From assembly GCA_046704565.1 (NCBI GenBank), contig JBJKRP010000056.1, positions 1 through 18,127 of the forward strand: a stretch of 18,127 nucleotides of DNA, in the 5' to 3' direction. The stretch is from FEN-1297 sp046704565 (GTDB lineage: Bacteria; Bacteroidota; Ignavibacteria; Ignavibacteriales; Ignavibacteriaceae). Both the position numbers and the translations under genes were made by a program. The notes under the pieces were generated by a model. That model was not told where the DNA came from. It saw only the letters and a list, made by a program, of their open reading frames with translations, and did no database searches. Of this stretch, positions 16,294 through 18,127 are shown in pieces; position 1 is the stretch's first letter; every line of letters begins with the position of its first letter.

Positions 16294-17583
16294 ATGGCGC
16301 GATTTGCAACAATTGATAAAGACAGACCAATGTCCGCAATTCTAAAAGTTGTAGGAGTAGGCGGCGGAGGCTGCAACGCAATTGAGAGCATGATTAAAAG
16401 AGGGCTCACCGGGGTTGAGTATGTGGCTGTTAATACCGATGCACAGGTCCTTAACAGCAGCTGCGCAACTCATAAGATCCAGGTCGGTACAAGCATTACC
16501 AGGGGGCTTGGCGCCGGTGCAGATCCCAACGTCGGCAAAAAATCTCTTGAAGAAGACAGAGAGAAATTAGCCGAAGTCCTTTCAGGCAGCGATATGGTCT
16601 TTGTAACTGCCGGAATGGGAGGCGGTACTGGAACAGGCGGCGCTCCTGTTGTGGCTTCAATTGCAAAGAGTATCGGCTCGCTTGTTGTCGGCATTGTTAC
16701 AAAGCCTTTCAGATGGGAAGGGAAAAAGCGCATGCTTAATGCCGAGCAGGGAATACAGGAACTGAAACAGCATGTCGACAGCCTGATTATAATTCCGAAT
16801 GAAAGACTGTTGAGTATTCTCGACAAAAGCACAAACGCTTTTGCTGCGTTCGATAAGCCGAATGAAGTTCTTTACGAAGCGACAAGAGGCATAGCCGACA
16901 TAATTACGATTGAAGGATTGATTAACGTTGACTTTGCGGACGTCCGTGCCGTAATGAACCAGAGCGGCGAAGCGCTGATGGGCTGCGGTATTGCAAGCGG
17001 CGAGAACCGCGCAATTGAAGCCGCACAGAAAGCAATCTCAAGTCCTTTGCTTGAAGGAATAAATATAAAAGGCGCAAAGAGCGTTTTGTTGAACGTAACC
17101 GGTTCAAGCAATCTTACCATGCAGGAAATCAACGAAGGCAACAATGTAATATTTGAAGCCGCAGGCGAGGAAGCGAACGTAATTTTCGGATGTGTAAGAA
17201 AAGAAGAGATGAACGATTATGTCTCGTACACAGTAATTGCAACCGGCTTTGAAACTGCACAGCAGAGCTTTGCTGCAAAGGCAAAAGCGAAAAAACCCGC
17301 AGATACTTTCAGAGGCGGATTCAACTTCCTTGAGAATAGTGATCTAAATTCAGAAGATCTCGAAGTCCCGACTATTCTTCGCGTGAAAAGTCCGAAGTCA
17401 ACTTTGGAGGATAGACCTGAAGATAAGGAAACACCGCAGAGCGGGTTTGACTTCTCTCAGAAGGAAGGTTTCCCGGATGCATCCAGGTACAACTGGGCAA
17501 AAGAAAAGACCAACAATGTTAACGCTCAGAATAACGAGGACGATGACGAAAGCTCATCTTTTCTTAGAATGATTATGGATTAA
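16294..17583 (+). CDS. ftsZ: Cell-division GTPase FtsZ
   Basis: The tubulin-like GTPase that forms the Z ring. The 429 residues comprise a short N-terminal tail, a globular GTPase core to about residue 319, an acidic and low-complexity linker (about 320-417), and a C-terminal peptide ending SSFLRMIMD that would bind FtsA. Key motifs are GGGGCNAIESM near the N-terminus, the tubulin signature GGGTGTGG (109-116), and the T7 synergy loop NVDFADVR (211-218) with Asp213 and Asp216. The tubulin signature reads GGAP where many FtsZ proteins have GAAP. The C-terminal peptide keeps the FLR core but has Ser-Ser before it, with no (I/V)P. The cluster's strongest ribosome binding site precedes it. It is the last dcw gene; a group of hairpins follows. 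Confidence 0.98.
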   Translation: MARFATIDKDRPMSAILKVVGVGGGGCNAIESMIKRGLTGVEYVAVNTDAQVLNSSCATHKIQVGTSITRGLGAGADPNVGKKSLEEDREKLAEVLSGSDMVFVTAGMGGGTGTGGAPVVASIAKSIGSLVVGIVTKPFRWEGKKRMLNAEQGIQELKQHVDSLIIIPNERLLSILDKSTNAFAAFDKPNEVLYEATRGIADIITIEGLINVDFADVRAVMNQSGEALMGCGIASGENRAIEAAQKAISSPLLEGINIKGAKSVLLNVTGSSNLTMQEINEGNNVIFEAAGEEANVIFGCVRKEEMNDYVSYTVIATGFETAQQSFAAKAKAKKPADTFRGGFNFLENSDLNSEDLEVPTILRVKSPKSTLEDRPEDKETPQSGFDFSQKEGFPDASRYNWAKEKTNNVNAQNNEDDDESSSFLRMIMD

Positions 17584-17614
17584 ACTCTTTCTGAAGTTAA
17601 TAGTTCTTTGCATC

Positions 17615-17634
17615 TGGTTCTGAAAGCTGAACCA
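17615..17634 (+). repeat. Inverted repeat 1 downstream of ftsZ
   Basis: TGGTTC (17615-17620) and GAACCA (17629-17634) form a perfect 6-bp stem with an 8-base loop. It shares two bases with the next hairpin, so the two cannot both form fully. No U-tract follows. It may be part of a 3'-end structure for the ftsZ transcript. Confidence 0.5.
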
Positions 17635-17658
17635 TAATATCCGATGCCGGATATTATG
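17633..17658 (+). terminator. Inverted repeat 2 downstream of ftsZ, candidate 3'-end hairpin
   Basis: CATAATATCC (17633-17642) and GGATATTATG (17649-17658) are perfect reverse complements around the 6-base loop GATGCC, 50 bases after the ftsZ stop. The stem is AT-rich and is not followed by a U-run (next bases TACCGGG), so it is not a classical intrinsic terminator. It could protect the 3' end, act with Rho, or be a protein-binding palindrome. The repeat is certain; the terminator role is inferred from position. Confidence 0.45.
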
Positions 17659-17681
17659 TACCGGGTTTGAATCGGGCGTCA

Positions 17682-17732
17682 TGAATCGAATATAGACGAG
17701 CGAGGTTTTACTCGTCATATTGCCGCGATTCA
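17682..17732. repeat. Long imperfect hairpin overlapping the 3' end of the minus-strand gene
   Basis: Three nested complementary blocks are present. TGAATCG (17682-17688) pairs with CGATTCA (17726-17732), AATAT (17689-17693) with ATATT (17717-17721), and GACGAG (17695-17700) with CTCGTC (17711-17716). One unpaired A on the left and GCCG on the right are bulged. The 18 base pairs surround a 10-base loop that contains the stop codon of the minus-strand CPXCG gene (17708-17710). A further TGAATCG at 17668 repeats the outer arm. It lies between two convergent genes, so a bidirectional transcription stop or 3'-end structure is plausible. No U-tract is present on either strand. Confidence 0.55.
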
Positions 17733-17914
17733 ATAAAAATATTATTGCTTTCATCCATTGATACTATGATTCTGTTCGGGCGGCAGCAGATAGCGCATTC
17801 TTCAATAAAGTCTTGCTTGGCTTCTATGGTTAAATCAATCCAGACTGAATTTGGCTCGCCGCAGTACTGGCATGTCCAGACAATGTCTTCGTCTGTAGTA
17901 TGCATCTTTTCCAT
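17708..17914 (-). CDS. CPXCG-type cysteine-rich small protein
   Basis: A small probable zinc-binding protein of 68 residues. Two cysteine pairs are present, CQYCGEPN (residues 15-22) and CAICCRPN (about 40-47), joined by a region containing IDLTIEAKQDFIEE. The tail is acidic and ends RQYDE. This is the pattern of the CPXCG-motif cysteine-rich family (Pfam Cys_rich_CPXCG, by recall), whose function is unknown. The first motif has Gln where the family name implies Pro. AAGGAG on the minus strand (plus 17923-17928) lies 8 bases before the ATG and supports the start. It is convergent with ftsZ, so it is probably not part of the dcw operon. The final codons and stop lie inside a long hairpin. Confidence 0.88.
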   Translation of the reverse strand: MEKMHTTDEDIVWTCQYCGEPNSVWIDLTIEAKQDFIEECAICCRPNRIIVSMDESNNIFIESRQYDE

Positions 17915-17940
17915 AATACGAACTCCTTCTGCTTAAACAC

Positions 17941-17980
17941 AAGGGAATTTAATAAGCAAAACTTTAAAAGGGAATTCAAT
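17941..17980. repeat. Pair of 13-base direct repeats upstream of the CPXCG gene
   Basis: AAGGGAATTTAAT (17941-17953) and AAGGGAATTCAAT (17968-17980) differ at one base and start 27 bases apart. They lie 27 and 54 bases upstream of the minus-strand start codon. This could be a regulator site or leader element; chance in AT-rich DNA is also possible. No clear promoter motif was found in this 98-base gap. Confidence 0.35.
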
Positions 17981-18012
17981 CATTTTTAACTTCCTTTTTA
18001 AGATTATTTTCA

Positions 18013-18127
18013 TTAAATATCTTTAATAAAAATTTTTGCTTTCGTCTTTTCTTCCGGCAGCACGCGACGGACAATATAAATATATTCACCTGAAATAATT
18101 ATCAACGACCACTTGATTTTATCGTAA
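18013..18127 (-). CDS. Possible C-terminus of an unrecognised gene cut by the window edge
   Basis: On the minus strand a reading frame is open from the window edge for 37 codons to a TAA at 18013-18015. The peptide runs from YDKIKWSLIIISGEYIYIV to a basic/acidic end (EEKTKAKIFIKDI). The mix of residues looks protein-like, with alternating hydrophobic strands, and the position upstream of the CPXCG gene in the same direction is reasonable. The stretch is short and the DNA is AT-rich, so this could be chance. I do not recognise a family. Confidence 0.4.
   Translation of the reverse strand, partial: YDKIKWSLIIISGEYIYIVRRVLPEEKTKAKIFIKDI

Noticed and set aside
17659..17690. tRNA-like T-arm (GGGTTTGAATCGGG)
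   Set aside because: The flanking bases do not form a T stem and no acceptor, D or anticodon arms can be drawn.

Overview
This window is a nearly complete division and cell-wall (dcw) gene cluster. It is flanked by the 3' end of a phosphate transporter gene on the left and by one or two short genes on the opposite strand on the right. The organism looks like a diderm, meso-diaminopimelate-type bacterium of the Bacteroidota/Chlorobiota/Ignavibacteriota group. Evidence for this is a promoter of the Bacteroidota form (TTG, 21 bases, TATTTTTG) in front of mraZ, the murE signature DNPR, the compact gene order, and moderately AT-rich DNA. Several genes also have clear Shine-Dalgarno sequences, and one starts with TTG. 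That fits an early-branching lineage such as Ignavibacteria better than Bacteroidia or Flavobacteriia. The assignment is an inference, because no rRNA gene or other taxonomic marker is present.

Layout. 1-765: C-terminal part of a PiT-type phosphate transporter, cut by the window edge. 766-1077: AT-rich spacer that ends in the mraZ promoter. Three TGGNG repeats spaced exactly 10 bases apart overlap the promoter's downstream end and are very likely MraZ operators. 1078-17583: mraZ, rsmH, ftsL-like, ftsI (with a C-terminal PASTA domain), murE, murF, mraY, murD, ftsW, murG, an unrecognised membrane protein, murC, ftsQ, ftsA and ftsZ, all on the plus strand. 17584-17732: three hairpins. 17708-17914 (minus): a CPXCG-type cysteine-rich small protein. 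18013-18127 (minus): the possible C-terminus of another gene.

The genes form one assembly line. MurC, MurD, MurE and MurF build UDP-MurNAc-pentapeptide, MraY and MurG turn it into lipid II, FtsW and FtsI polymerise and cross-link it at the septum, and FtsL, FtsQ, FtsA and FtsZ organise the divisome. Almost every junction from mraZ to ftsA overlaps by 1 to 17 bases, often as ATGA, so translational coupling is likely. The exceptions are a 2-base gap before rsmH, a gap of about 20 bases before ftsQ, and 24 bases with a near-perfect ribosome binding site before ftsZ. murB and ddl, often present in dcw clusters, are absent here.

Most of the window is conserved and ordinary. The points most worth a second look are the two-membrane-segment, possibly PH-like protein between murG and murC, the combined promoter and MraZ operator, the TTG start of mraZ overlapped by a four-codon ATG ORF, and the hairpin cluster behind ftsZ.
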